NCBI GenBank assembly: GCA_035552195.1
Contig: DASZLU010000054.1
Coordinates: 39,799 to 103,798, forward strand
Length of the DNA: 64,000 bases
Direction: 5' to 3'
Source: CAIKMD01 sp035552195
Lineage (GTDB): Bacteria > Pseudomonadota > Alphaproteobacteria > ATCC43930 > CGMCC-115725
Under the pieces are notes generated by a model. That model did not search any database and had not been told where the DNA came from. It saw only the letters and a program-made list of their open reading frames with translations. How positions within the stretch are numbered: the stretch's first letter is position 1; each line of letters begins with the position of its first letter. Below, one piece after another: positions 7,762-16,651 of the stretch. The position numbers and the translations under genes are program-made.

Positions 7762-8829
7762 CTAGCCCGGCTGAAAGATCACGCTGACCTTCGTCGCGTT
7801 GAACACGTACGTCTCAAGGCAGCTCGACCACGCCACCTTCTGACCGAGCTCGGCCATCGCCCCGACGAGGCCGAACCAATTGAGCGTCTCGCCGCCGCCC
7901 GCCGCTTCGAGCTCTTTGAGCGAGAAATTCTTCCAGAACGAATATTCGCCCGAGACCATGGCCTGATAGAGCCGCTGGTCGGTCTCGACATCCGGCATCA
8001 TGCGATGCGTTTTCGGCGTGAGGAAAGAATGCGACCACGCCGACGACGCCATCAGCGCGACGCGCCAAGGGCTGTCGCGGCAGATGCGCGCGATCGCCGC
8101 GCCCAGCGTGAAGCAGCGATGGGGGCTCGGCGCCGGCGGATCGGGCGGCGCCGGCTCGCCCTCGCTGATCGCGTAGAGACCCTGCGCCGAGATGACTTCG
8201 CGGCCATAGCAATTGACCGCAATCGGTACGATGCGATGCGGAAAGCCCTGACGTTCGTAATCGAGATACATCACCGCGTTGAGAAACGCATGCGCCAAGC
8301 CTTTGTGGAAGCGCGGCTCGTAGGCATAGGACATGTCGAATTCCTGCTCGAGCAGCGCCGAAGCGATGTATTTCGCCGCCTCGCGATGGCACTTCACGCG
8401 GATCTCGGCATCGGGACCTTCGTTCCAGACATTGGCACGAAAGCCGCGGCGCGAATCGGGCGCCGAGGCCCATGGCTTTCCGACCACCTCGTCGTAGGCG
8501 AGGATGCAGAACGGCGGGATAATCTGCTCGCGGAAATTTTCGTACTGGTCGTCGCCCCAGATGACGATGAAGTCGGGCGCGAAAGCATCGAGCGCCGCGC
8601 GTACCTTGCGGAAATCGGCGAGCATATCGGCTTGATGCTGCGCTCCGGCGGCGGCACCGAAATCGTCGGCCCATTCGGCACGCATCTTTGCCGGCCAATT
8701 CGCCGAATCCTTCAGCGCGGCGGGTAGCTTCGGATCGTTGAGGCGGGCACGCAGCGCGCCGCTCATCTTGTCGGCCGGCATGCCGAAGAGCGGCGAATGA
8801 GAAATGCCGACGCCGAGAATCTCGCCCAT
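7762..8829 (-). CDS. LigB-type (class III) extradiol ring-cleavage dioxygenase
   Basis: Protein of 355 residues resembling the catalytic subunit of class III extradiol dioxygenases, which open catechol-type rings with non-haem iron. The N-terminus has GVGISHSPLFGMP, where the His is the usual early iron ligand, followed by FIVIWGDDQYENF, a conserved LigB segment, and NCYGREVIS and SSAWSHSFLTPKTH further on. The sequence is complete, from the ATG at 8829 to a stop at 7762. It lies just upstream of the IclR gene on the same strand (50-base gap), and is divergent from an FAH hydrolase gene at 8943 that could act on a ring-fission product. Confident of the fold; the ring substrate is unknown. Confidence 0.85.
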   Translation of the reverse strand: MGEILGVGISHSPLFGMPADKMSGALRARLNDPKLPAALKDSANWPAKMRAEWADDFGAAAGAQHQADMLADFRKVRAALDAFAPDFIVIWGDDQYENFREQIIPPFCILAYDEVVGKPWASAPDSRRGFRANVWNEGPDAEIRVKCHREAAKYIASALLEQEFDMSYAYEPRFHKGLAHAFLNAVMYLDYERQGFPHRIVPIAVNCYGREVISAQGLYAISEGEPAPPDPPAPSPHRCFTLGAAIARICRDSPWRVALMASSAWSHSFLTPKTHRMMPDVETDQRLYQAMVSGEYSFWKNFSLKELEAAGGGETLNWFGLVGAMAELGQKVAWSSCLETYVFNATKVSVIFQPG

Positions 8830-8884
8830 GTTCCCTTACCTATGAGGCTGCATTCGTCTTCATTCTGGGGGCGGCGCGCGCTCT

Positions 8885-8912
8885 ATGGCAAGCGCGTATC
8901 TCTTCCTATAAT
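8885..8912 (+). promoter_or_regulatory. Candidate sigma70 promoter of the FAH hydrolase gene
   Basis: A perfect TATAAT (8907-8912) lies 31 bases before the ATG at 8943, with a weak -35 match ATGGCA (8885-8890) at 16-base spacing. It is in the divergent gap shared with the extradiol dioxygenase gene. Confidence 0.45.
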
Positions 8913-8942
8913 CGCGTCTCGAATAATCGGGAGGCTGGAAAG

Positions 8943-9782
8943 ATGCGGATCGCAACCTATACCCACAACGGCACACAGAGCTACGGTGTCGTCGCCAAGG
9001 ACGGAATCGTCGATCTCGGCAAGCGGATCGGCAGCAAATATCCGAGCCTGCTGAAGCTGCTCGAAGGCGGCGCGTTGAACGACGCCAAGCACGCCGCCGA
9101 AGGCCAGAAACCCGATTTCAAAGAGAGCGAGATCGAATACCTGCCGCTCATTCCGGATCGCATCAATATCTACTGCACCGGTCTCAACTATCAGGGTCAT
9201 ATCAACGAGACCAAGCTGGAGAAGCCGAAATTCCCGCGCCTTTTCATGAAGATCGACGAATCGCTCGTCGGCCATAAAGTGCCGATGATCCGCCCCAAGG
9301 CTTCGGTCGAATACGATTTCGAGGGCGAGCTGATGGCGGTGATCGGCAAGGAAGCGCGCCATGTCAGCGAGGCCGACGCGATGAATTACGTCGCCGGCTA
9401 CACGCTCTTCAACGATGGCTCGCTGCGCGATTTCCAGCGCCGCACCACCGACCAAGGCAAGAATTTCTATCGCTCGAGCTCGGTCGGGCCCGAGCTCGTA
9501 ACCCTCGACGAGATCCCGCCCGCGAAAGACATGACGCTGATCTCGCGCCTCAACGGCAAGGTCGAGCAGGAGACCAGCATCGCCGACATGATATTCCCCG
9601 TGCCGGAGCTGCTGTCGTACTTCTCGGGCATCAGCCGGCTGCGTCCCGGCGACATGATCGCGACCGGCACCTGCGGACGCGTCTCATACAGCGACAAGCA
9701 ATTCATGAAAGCCGGCGACACGATCGAGATCGAGATCACCGGCATCGGCAAGCTCGTCAATCCCATCGTCGACGAGAAATAA
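8943..9782 (+). CDS. Fumarylacetoacetate hydrolase (FAH) family protein
   Basis: FAH-fold hydrolase/isomerase of 279 residues. The N-terminal half has the usual linker and IYCTGLNYQGHINE; the catalytic metal site region reads VEYDFEGELMAVIGKEARHV, with the E-x-E ligands, and later YTLFNDGSLRDFQRR and RPGDMIATGT are family landmarks. Members cleave acylpyruvates or decarboxylate/hydrate meta-cleavage products using Mg. The gene is divergent from a LigB-type dioxygenase, which suggests a ring-fission partner. Two more FAH genes in the window (26745, 29919) are clearly diverged from it. Start chosen at the ATG at 8943 behind CGGGAGG. Confidence 0.93.
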   Translation: MRIATYTHNGTQSYGVVAKDGIVDLGKRIGSKYPSLLKLLEGGALNDAKHAAEGQKPDFKESEIEYLPLIPDRINIYCTGLNYQGHINETKLEKPKFPRLFMKIDESLVGHKVPMIRPKASVEYDFEGELMAVIGKEARHVSEADAMNYVAGYTLFNDGSLRDFQRRTTDQGKNFYRSSSVGPELVTLDEIPPAKDMTLISRLNGKVEQETSIADMIFPVPELLSYFSGISRLRPGDMIATGTCGRVSYSDKQFMKAGDTIEIEITGIGKLVNPIVDEK

Positions 9783-9793
9783 ACGCGTAAAGC

Positions 9794-9816
9794 CGCGCCC
9801 CTCATTGAGGGGCGCG
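9794..9816 (+). terminator. Hairpin after the FAH gene
   Basis: A strong GC stem (arms 9794-9802 and 9808-9816, built on GCGCCCC/GGGGCGC) stands 12 bases after the FAH stop. There is no T-run, so it is either a weak terminator or an RNA-stabilising element between this gene and the DUF4153 gene. Confidence 0.45.
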
Positions 9817-9831
9817 ATCTGCGAGGGACGG

Positions 9832-11598
9832 ATGCGTTCCGTTTCGGGCTATCGGTTTGCGCTGGGGCTGCTTCAGGGCGGCGCGCTGGCGCTTCTTTAT
9901 TATGCCTATGAGCAGCATAGCTGGCCGGCAACGGACGGCGAGACCTTCGCGCCGCTGCTGCTGGAGGCGCTCTTCGTCCCGCTGATCGTGATCGACGCGC
10001 TGCGCACCTTGCGCCTCGCGACGCTGATCGGTTGGACGATCGTGGCGACGGTGCTGATCGCGGGTTTCGCCTATTACGACATCTGGCGCGCTTGGCCGCA
10101 GGATTGGGTCATCCCCAATGCGCCGCCTTTCACCGGCGGATGGCAGCCGCATCTCCTGCCCTCCTGGCCTTTCATGCTGGCATTGCCGACGATCCTTTTC
10201 ATCGCCCATGCGCTGGTGGTCAGCGCCGACGCCGATGGTCGGCTGATCGCCCAATACACGACCTATTTCGATGTCGCCTGGGAGCAAGGGGTTCAGCTTG
10301 CCCTGACGGCGATTTTCGTCGGCGTGTTCTGGGCATTGATGTGGCTCGGCGCCGGGTTGTTCGAGCTGCTGAAGATCGATTTCCTGGCCCGGGTCTTTCG
10401 CCATTACTGGTTCTGGATGCCGGCAACGACCCTCGCCGTTGCCATCGCGATCCACGTGACCGATGCGCGCATCGCCCTCGTACGCGGCACGCGCGTGCTG
10501 GCCCTCATGCTGCTGTCGCTGCTGCTGCCGCTGCTGACGTTGCTGGTCATCGGCTTTCTTATCGCGATCGGCATCACGGGGTTGGAGCCGCTCTGGAGCA
10601 CGCGCCATGCCTCGGCGCTGCTGATCTTCGCGACCATGGTCATCCTGGTGCTGATCAACGCCGTTTATCAGGACGGCAATATCGACCGGGATGTGCCGGC
10701 GCCGCTGCTGCTTTCAGCGAGCATCGCCGCCATCCTGCCGGTGCCGCTCGTCGTGCTCGCCGCATACGCGCTGTGGCTGCGGATCGAGCAATATGGCTGG
10801 ACCGCCGATCGTGTCTTCGCGACGGCAGCGGTCATCGTCGCGGCGTGTCACGCCATCGGCTATCTCATCGCCGCGTTCGCGCGGCCGTGGCTGCGGCCGA
10901 TCGAGCGCTGGAATGTCTTTTGCGGGCTGGTGACGTTGCTGGCGTTGCTGGCGCTCTTCTCGCCGATCGCCGATCCCGCACGGATTTCAGTCGACGATCA
11001 GACGAGGCGCGTCGCCAACGGCACGATCACCGCCGACAAGCTCGATCTGAACTATCTGCGCTGGGACGCGGGACGCTATGGCAAAGAAGCGCTCGAGGCC
11101 ATTGTCGCGCGCCAAGGCGATCGGCGACACGACGAAGCCGACCGCTTGCTCCAGGCGAAGAATCGCTACGAGCAGCAGGAGGCGCCGCATCCGCTCGCCG
11201 CGAACCTCACAATTCATTCGGCGGACGGCACGCTGCCCGATGCGTTCCTCAGCCAGGATTGGCGGGTGGCGAATAATTTCGATGTTCCACTCTGCCTGCG
11301 CACCACCTCGACGGTGAAGTGCGATGTCTTCGTCAAAGACGTGAAAGGCGACGGCTCGCCGCAGATCATCATCGTGCAAGGCGGGAGTATCACCGGCTTC
11401 GACCGCGATGCGGCCGGCACATGGCGTCTCACGGCGCGGTGGGTGTTGCAATGCAGCGGCACGACTCAGGCTTTGCGCAACGGCGACTTCGCTGCCGCCG
11501 CACCGGAATCGCCGCCCTGGCCGGACCTTGAAATCGGCGGCCAAAGGCTGCGCTTTACGCCGCAGAACAATCCGCAAGCCGCTTGCCCAAAAACCTGA
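9832..11598 (+). CDS. DUF4153 family membrane protein
   Basis: Integral membrane protein of 588 residues. Roughly a dozen hydrophobic helices fill residues 1-385 (for example LALMLLSLLLPLLTLLVIGF), then a soluble domain begins with the family hallmark RISVDDQTRRVANGTI followed by LNYLRWDAGRYGKEALEAI. The soluble part ends with a beta-rich segment and two Cys pairs (CLRTTSTVKC, and CSG...CPKT). Function of DUF4153 is not known. I chose the ATG at 9832, preceded by GAGGGACGG; an upstream ATG at 9805 lies inside the hairpin. It is unrelated by sequence to neighbours and is followed 80 bases later by the NCS2 permease on the same strand. Confidence 0.85.
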   Translation: MRSVSGYRFALGLLQGGALALLYYAYEQHSWPATDGETFAPLLLEALFVPLIVIDALRTLRLATLIGWTIVATVLIAGFAYYDIWRAWPQDWVIPNAPPFTGGWQPHLLPSWPFMLALPTILFIAHALVVSADADGRLIAQYTTYFDVAWEQGVQLALTAIFVGVFWALMWLGAGLFELLKIDFLARVFRHYWFWMPATTLAVAIAIHVTDARIALVRGTRVLALMLLSLLLPLLTLLVIGFLIAIGITGLEPLWSTRHASALLIFATMVILVLINAVYQDGNIDRDVPAPLLLSASIAAILPVPLVVLAAYALWLRIEQYGWTADRVFATAAVIVAACHAIGYLIAAFARPWLRPIERWNVFCGLVTLLALLALFSPIADPARISVDDQTRRVANGTITADKLDLNYLRWDAGRYGKEALEAIVARQGDRRHDEADRLLQAKNRYEQQEAPHPLAANLTIHSADGTLPDAFLSQDWRVANNFDVPLCLRTTSTVKCDVFVKDVKGDGSPQIIIVQGGSITGFDRDAAGTWRLTARWVLQCSGTTQALRNGDFAAAAPESPPWPDLEIGGQRLRFTPQNNPQAACPKT

Positions 11599-11677
11599 AC
11601 CGGTTGACGCGCCAGCATTTTCGGCACTACTTCTCGTTGCACGCAGCCGGCGAACAGGGCTGCTCGGGGAGAGCGTC

Positions 11678-13384
11678 GTGAAAAAGCCGGCCAATATCGT
11701 CTACGGCGCCGAAGAACAGCCGCCGAGGCTCGTCACCCTGGTCAGCGGCGTCCAGCACGTCGCGGTCATTGCGATCTTCATGGTCTATCCGCTGGTGATC
11801 GGCCGCGTCGTCGGCGCGTCCGCGGCCGAGATTTCCGACATGCTGCGGCTTTCCATGCTGGCTTTGGCGCTTGGCGTGCTGCTTCAAGCTTTGCCGGGCG
11901 GTCCCATCGGCAGCCGTCGGCTGGCACCGTCGATCTTCACCGGCATCTATCTCGCACCCTCGATCCTCGCTGCGAAGCTCGGCGGATTGCCGCTGGTCTG
12001 GGGCATGACGATTTTCGCCGGACTCTGCGAGGCAGTGCTGGCGCAGTTCTGGGTCCGGTTGCGCACGCTGATCCCGCCCGAATCGGCCGGCATGGTCGTG
12101 TTTCTGGTCGGGGTGATCATCGGCCTCGCGGGCGTGCATCTTCTGGTCGGCGATGGACCGGGCGGCTCGATCGCGGGACAAGATGCCGTCGTCACCGGCA
12201 TAACCCTCGTCGTCATGATCGGCCTCAACGTCTGGAGCAAGGGTCCGCCGCGTCTCTTCTGCATCCTCATCGGCATGGCCTGCGGCTACCTGGCAGCGGC
12301 GGCGACCGGACTATTGACGGCGCATGACATCGCCGCCGGCGTGATCGACCAGCCATTGCTTGCCGTGCCATCGCTCGCGCAGCTCTCATGGTCCTTCGAC
12401 AGCTCGCTGATCATTCCGTTCGCCGTGAGTGGCCTCGCTTCGGCGATGAACTCGACCGCGGTGATCACCACCTATCAGCGGCTCGACGACGCGGATTGGG
12501 TCCGGCCCGACATGCCGGCGATCAGCCGGGGCGTCTTCGCCGATGGCATCTCCACCGCCACCGCAGGACTGCTCGGCACCTTCGGCCTGACGGTCTCCAC
12601 CGCGAATGTTGGCCTCGCCGCAGCGACCGGCGTCCTCAGCCGACCGATCGGCTTTGTCGTCGCGGCGATCCTGTTCGTCCTGGCGTTTCAGCCGAACCTC
12701 ATCGGCATTCTGGTCATCATGCCGCCGCCGGTGATGGCCGCAGCGCTGCTCTTTACCGCCGTCTTCATCATGATCGGCGGGGTGCAGATTATTTCATCGC
12801 GCGTGCTCGATCCGCGCCGCATTCTGGTCGTCGGCATGGGAATGATGAGCTTCTTCATCGTCTCGGTCTTCCCTGCCGCGTTCACGCGCGTGCCTGACTG
12901 GGCACAACCGCTGGTCACCTCGCCGCTGGTGCTGGCAACGCTCGTCGCGCTCAGTCTCAACCTCGTCTTCCGCATCGGAATTCGCCGCACCGTGCGACTG
13001 GCGATCGAACCCGCCGCCGCGGATATGAAAGAGATCGCTGATTTCATCGAGCGCAATGCCGGCATTTGGGGCGCACGCCGCGACGTGACGCTGCGCGTGC
13101 AATTCGGCATCCAGCAATTCGTCGAGGCCGTGATTGAGCATTGCGCGCCGAGCGGGCTTATCGGCCTCAGCGTCAGCTACGACGAATTCAGCGTCACCGC
13201 CGCGATCGATTATGCCGGCGAGACATTCGAGTTGCCGCAAGAGCGGCCATCGGAAGAGGAGATCATCGCCTCCGAGCTCGGCGCGCGGCGGCTCGCCGGC
13301 TTCCTCATCCGCAACATCGCCGAAAAAGCGCAACTCGCCCGCGAGGGCGAGCGCCACATCCTGCGCCTGGTCTTCGATCAGTAA
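11678..13384 (+). CDS. NCS2/NAT-family xanthine-uracil permease with extra C-terminal cytosolic domain
   Basis: Proton-coupled purine/pyrimidine-type permease of about 568 residues. The N-terminal ~440 residues form the 14-span NAT core, seen in SGVQHVAVIAIFMVYPLVIG, the GTFGLTVSTANVGLAAATGV half-helix region and LVIMPPPVMAAALLFTAVF. The start is a GTG at 11678 after GGGGAGAG. Unlike the usual ~450-residue members it continues for about 130 residues, with a short helix (ADMKEIADFIERNAGIWG), a segment like the N-box region of RsbW-type ATPases (FGIQQFVEAVIEHCAPSG), a beta-strand pair, and LGARRLAGFLIRNIA. That domain lacks a clear DxGxG box and may be a degenerate regulatory module. It ends three bases from the convergent monooxygenase gene. 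Confidence 0.88.
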   Translation: MKKPANIVYGAEEQPPRLVTLVSGVQHVAVIAIFMVYPLVIGRVVGASAAEISDMLRLSMLALALGVLLQALPGGPIGSRRLAPSIFTGIYLAPSILAAKLGGLPLVWGMTIFAGLCEAVLAQFWVRLRTLIPPESAGMVVFLVGVIIGLAGVHLLVGDGPGGSIAGQDAVVTGITLVVMIGLNVWSKGPPRLFCILIGMACGYLAAAATGLLTAHDIAAGVIDQPLLAVPSLAQLSWSFDSSLIIPFAVSGLASAMNSTAVITTYQRLDDADWVRPDMPAISRGVFADGISTATAGLLGTFGLTVSTANVGLAAATGVLSRPIGFVVAAILFVLAFQPNLIGILVIMPPPVMAAALLFTAVFIMIGGVQIISSRVLDPRRILVVGMGMMSFFIVSVFPAAFTRVPDWAQPLVTSPLVLATLVALSLNLVFRIGIRRTVRLAIEPAAADMKEIADFIERNAGIWGARRDVTLRVQFGIQQFVEAVIEHCAPSGLIGLSVSYDEFSVTAAIDYAGETFELPQERPSEEEIIASELGARRLAGFLIRNIAEKAQLAREGERHILRLVFDQ

Positions 13385-13387
13385 GCG

Positions 13388-14515
13388 TTAGGCCGGCTGC
13401 GCGAGGGCGGCGTAAGACGCCGCTTGCAGCGCCGAGGGATCGGCGCCCGCCGTGCCGGGATTCTTTTCCCATTCGCCGAGCTGATAGGAATTCTCGACAA
13501 CGAGGCGGCAGCGCTCGAAACGCCGCGTCACGAAGCGATCGAGGATATCGGCAACCGCGCCGTCGCCGCCCAGCATTTCGGCCAGCACGATCGCATCCTC
13601 GATCGCGATCGCCGCGCCGCTGGCGAGCTGCGGCGGCGCGGTGTGGACGGCGTCGCCGATCAGCAAAACACGCCCCTTATGCCAAGGCCTTGGCATAATT
13701 AAAGATTCCACCGGGCGATAGACGATGCGCGACGGATCGGTGATGGTCGCGCGTACCTCGCCGATATGGCCGCCGAAATCCTCGAGCAGCAAGCGCATTC
13801 GTGCCGGCCATTCCTCCGGCTCGACGCGCGGATTTCCGGTCACGTTCTCGACGAGATAGATGTACATCTCGGTCTGCGACACCGGGTTGAAGCCGGACTT
13901 ATGGTGCGGCCCGTAATAGGAATGCCGGCCCTTCACGTTGGAAGGGCGCGGCACCATCGCGCGCCACACGGCCTGCCCCGTATATTGCGGCCGATGCGCC
14001 AGGCCGAACATTTCTTCGCGCAGCTTCGAATGCGCGCCATCGGCACCGACGACGACGTCGTAGCGCCCTGCGCTGTCGTCGCTGAACACCACGTCGACGC
14101 CATCATCGCTCTGACGCAAGGATTTGAGCGTCAGCCCCATGCGCACCGGGACCTTGGCTTCGTCCATCGCCCCGACCAGCACATCGTGCAGCACCGGCCG
14201 GATGATGCCGACGCAGGACGGATAATCCGGCCCCAGCATGCGCGGCAGATCGACGACGCTCAGCGCCTTGCCATTCTGATCGCAATTGGTCAGCTCGGAA
14301 TAGCCGAAACCGTCTTTGAGGCAGGGATCGAGCAGGCCGCTCGATTGGAGGGCCCGCAAAGTCGGCCCCTGCACCGAGATGCCGACACCGAGTACGTTCC
14401 AGCGCGGATGCAGCTCGATGACCTCGGCACGGATGCCGCCTCGCACGAGCGCGGTAGCGAGGGTCTGGCCGGCAAGCCCGCCCCCGACCACCAGTGCGTT
14501 GCGGATCGCCGTCAC
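13388..14515 (-). CDS. FAD-dependent aromatic monooxygenase (salicylate hydroxylase-like)
   Basis: Class A flavoprotein monooxygenase of 375 residues. The FAD dinucleotide motif VVGGGLAGQTLATALVRGG begins at residue 9, the DG motif region is YDVVVGADGAHSKLREEMFG, and the GD motif is VLLIGDAVHTAPPQLASGA. These are the three diagnostic fingerprints of the PHBH/salicylate hydroxylase group, which use NAD(P)H and oxygen to hydroxylate a phenolic ring. The stop is three bases before the next gene upstream (14519), so both genes form one transcript, with the decarboxylase first. Pairing of a ring decarboxylase with a ring hydroxylase fits breakdown of a hydroxybenzoate, but the exact substrate is inference. 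Confidence 0.93.
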   Translation of the reverse strand: MTAIRNALVVGGGLAGQTLATALVRGGIRAEVIELHPRWNVLGVGISVQGPTLRALQSSGLLDPCLKDGFGYSELTNCDQNGKALSVVDLPRMLGPDYPSCVGIIRPVLHDVLVGAMDEAKVPVRMGLTLKSLRQSDDGVDVVFSDDSAGRYDVVVGADGAHSKLREEMFGLAHRPQYTGQAVWRAMVPRPSNVKGRHSYYGPHHKSGFNPVSQTEMYIYLVENVTGNPRVEPEEWPARMRLLLEDFGGHIGEVRATITDPSRIVYRPVESLIMPRPWHKGRVLLIGDAVHTAPPQLASGAAIAIEDAIVLAEMLGGDGAVADILDRFVTRRFERCRLVVENSYQLGEWEKNPGTAGADPSALQAASYAALAQPA

Positions 14516-14518
14516 GGC

Positions 14519-15496
14519 TTATTTCGCGATGCCGAATATCCGCTCGGCATTGCCGTGGGTGAATTTCTCCATATCGGCAGGCGACAGCGGCAGATGACGG
14601 AGATAATCCATGCCGACCTTGTTCGATTCGAACGGCCAGTCGATCGAGAACATCATGTTGTCGATGCCGACCGCGGTAAGGCAGCAGAGGAACGGCGCGA
14701 GCGAAAAATTGCCGCTGCACGTGACTGCGAGATTCTCGAGGAGATATTCCTTCGGGCTCTTCTTCAGGCCGCGCTTCTTGGCTGAGAATTGCGCGTGGTC
14801 GTTAAGCCTGTGGATCCAGAACGGCAGGCCTTCGCCCCAATGGCCGAGGACGAATTTGAGCTTAGGGAACGCATCGAATGCGCCCGAAAACACGATGCGC
14901 AGGAAATGCGTCGCCGTGTCGATCGAATAGCCCCAAGCGGCGAAAGCCAAGTCCTCATAGCCCTCGAAATAGGCCTTCATCGCCGCCGGCGACGGATTGC
15001 GCGGATGAAGATAGATCGGAACATTCAAGCCTTCGGCCGCTTCGAAAATCGGCCAGAATTTCTTCGCGTCGAGAAATTCGCCCTCGTGATGGCCGTTGAT
15101 CATCGTGCCGCGGAAGCCGAGCTTGACGCAGCGCTCCAGCTCTTTCACCGAGACGGCGACATCGGCGGTCGGCAACGCGGCGAGGCCGGCGAAGCGCGTC
15201 GGATGCCGCTGGCACGCTTCGTTCATCCGGTCATTGGCATCGACCGCGACCGCGATGCCGATCTTGGCGTCGTAGGCCTGCGGTCCCGGCGCGACCAACG
15301 AAAGTAGCTGCATGTCGACGCCGTTCTCGTCCATGAATTTAAGCCGCGATTTTTCGAGATCGAGCAGCTCGGTCGGCATGTCGTGGCCGAGATATTTCGA
15401 GCGCTCGACCAATACGGCCGCGCGGCGCAGATGCGGGGGCACCGCCTCATTCGCCGTGGCCGTCGAGAAATGCTCTTCGAGCGCGATAATCCTCAT
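14519..15496 (-). CDS. Amidohydrolase-family decarboxylase (resorcylate/ACMSD-like)
   Basis: TIM-barrel metal enzyme of 325 residues. It opens with IIALEEHF, the start typical of gamma-resorcylate and 2,3-dihydroxybenzoate decarboxylases (Glu and His bind the metal). Other landmarks are GTMINGHHEGEFLD, VPIYLHPRNPSP, FVLGHWGEGLPFW and FSIDWPFESNKVG, matching the later His and Asp ligands of that family. It would remove a carboxylate from a phenolic acid without a cofactor other than the metal. It is the first gene of a pair with the downstream flavin monooxygenase. A palindrome lies in the divergent promoter region (15525). Confidence 0.88.
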   Translation of the reverse strand: MRIIALEEHFSTATANEAVPPHLRRAAVLVERSKYLGHDMPTELLDLEKSRLKFMDENGVDMQLLSLVAPGPQAYDAKIGIAVAVDANDRMNEACQRHPTRFAGLAALPTADVAVSVKELERCVKLGFRGTMINGHHEGEFLDAKKFWPIFEAAEGLNVPIYLHPRNPSPAAMKAYFEGYEDLAFAAWGYSIDTATHFLRIVFSGAFDAFPKLKFVLGHWGEGLPFWIHRLNDHAQFSAKKRGLKKSPKEYLLENLAVTCSGNFSLAPFLCCLTAVGIDNMMFSIDWPFESNKVGMDYLRHLPLSPADMEKFTHGNAERIFGIAK

Positions 15497-15524
15497 ACTT
15501 TCCTCCCAATTCAGGCGAGCGGAG

Positions 15525-15552
15525 ATTGCCGCCTGGAAGCCGCGGCGGCAAT
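15525..15552. promoter_or_regulatory. Divergent-promoter palindrome
   Basis: Perfect 9-base arms ATTGCCGCC (15525-15533) and GGCGGCAAT (15544-15552) with a 10-base spacer, in the 95-base gap between the decarboxylase and the Ldh-type gene. A further half-site TTGCCGC follows at about 15561. No regulator gene is adjacent, so the binder is unknown. Confidence 0.5.
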
Positions 15553-15591
15553 TGATTATTTTGCCGCAACGACATCGAGGGAGACACCGCC

Positions 15592-16647
15592 ATGAACATC
15601 ACCGCCGACGCGCTGACGCGCTTTGCCGAAGCCATCATCGCAGGAACCGGCAGCCAGCCGGCCGAGGCGAAAAAGGTCGCGACGCATCTCGTCGAGGCCA
15701 ATCTCAAAGGCCATGACAGCCACGGCGTCGGCGTCATTCCGGGCTATGTGAAAAACGCCAAGGAAGGCCGGCTAATACCCAATCAGCATATCAAGATCGT
15801 CAGCGAGACCGGGCCGATCGCGGTGTTCGACGGTCAGATGGGTTATGGCCAGGTCACCGCGCGCGAGGCGACAGAATGGGCAATCGGCAAAGCCAAGAGT
15901 ATCGGCGTCGGCATCTTCGCCTTGCGCAATACGCATCACGTCGCGCGCGTCGGCACGTACGGCGAGCTCGCCGCGGCGTCAGGCATGGTTTCGATCCATT
16001 TCGTCAATGTCATGCTGGCGCCCGGCCGCACCGCGCCGTTCGGTGCCATCGGCGGACGGTTCGGCACCAATCCGGTTTGTATCACCTATCCGTCTGTTCA
16101 AGGTAAGCCGCCGGTGGTCTTGGATTTCGCCACCAGCCGTGTCGCCGCCGGCAAGCTGCGGGTCGCGATGAACGAGGGCAAGGAATTCCCGCCCGGCTAT
16201 CTCATCGATGCTGAGGGAAATGACGCGACGCGGCCGGCCGTCTTTTACAAAGAGAACGGCGCAATGCTGCCGTTCGGCGAGCATAAGGGCTCGGGCCTCG
16301 CGCTCGCTTGCGAGCTGTTGGCGGGCGTGTTGACCGGTGGCGGCGCGATGCAGGCGAGCTTCCCCAATCACGGCGTCAAGAACGGCATGTTCTCGATTGT
16401 GCTCGATCCCGCGCGCTTCGGCGATGTCGGCTGGATGGAGCGCGAAGCCGCCACCATGATCGATTGGGTCAAATCTTCGCCGAAGCGGCCCGGCGTCGAC
16501 GAGGTGATGATCGCCGGCGATCCGGAGCGCAGATCGCGCGAGAAGCGGCTGAAGAGCGGCATTCCGGTGGATGCCAACACCTGGAAAGAACTGATCGAGG
16601 CCGCGGGGCAAGTCGGCGTCCCGGCGGCGCAGATCCCGCAAGGTTAG
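15592..16647 (+). CDS. Ldh-family NAD(P)-dependent malate/lactate/ureidoglycolate-type dehydrogenase
   Basis: Dehydrogenase of 351 residues with the non-Rossmann malate/L-lactate (type 2) fold. The catalytic His is in NLKGHDSHGVGVIPGY, and FALRNTHHVARVGTYGELAA and GAIGGRFGTNPVCITYP are family landmarks, as is FGEHKGSGLALACELLAGVL. Such enzymes reduce or oxidise 2-hydroxy or 2-keto acids, or delta-1-piperideine/pyrroline carboxylates. The gene starts at the ATG at 15592 after GAGGGAG and runs into the threonine dehydrogenase gene with a 4-base gap, so the three genes Ldh-Tdh-Kbl likely form an operon. Its role alongside threonine breakdown is unclear. Confidence 0.92.
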   Translation: MNITADALTRFAEAIIAGTGSQPAEAKKVATHLVEANLKGHDSHGVGVIPGYVKNAKEGRLIPNQHIKIVSETGPIAVFDGQMGYGQVTAREATEWAIGKAKSIGVGIFALRNTHHVARVGTYGELAAASGMVSIHFVNVMLAPGRTAPFGAIGGRFGTNPVCITYPSVQGKPPVVLDFATSRVAAGKLRVAMNEGKEFPPGYLIDAEGNDATRPAVFYKENGAMLPFGEHKGSGLALACELLAGVLTGGGAMQASFPNHGVKNGMFSIVLDPARFGDVGWMEREAATMIDWVKSSPKRPGVDEVMIAGDPERRSREKRLKSGIPVDANTWKELIEAAGQVGVPAAQIPQG

Positions 16648-16651
16648 CGCC

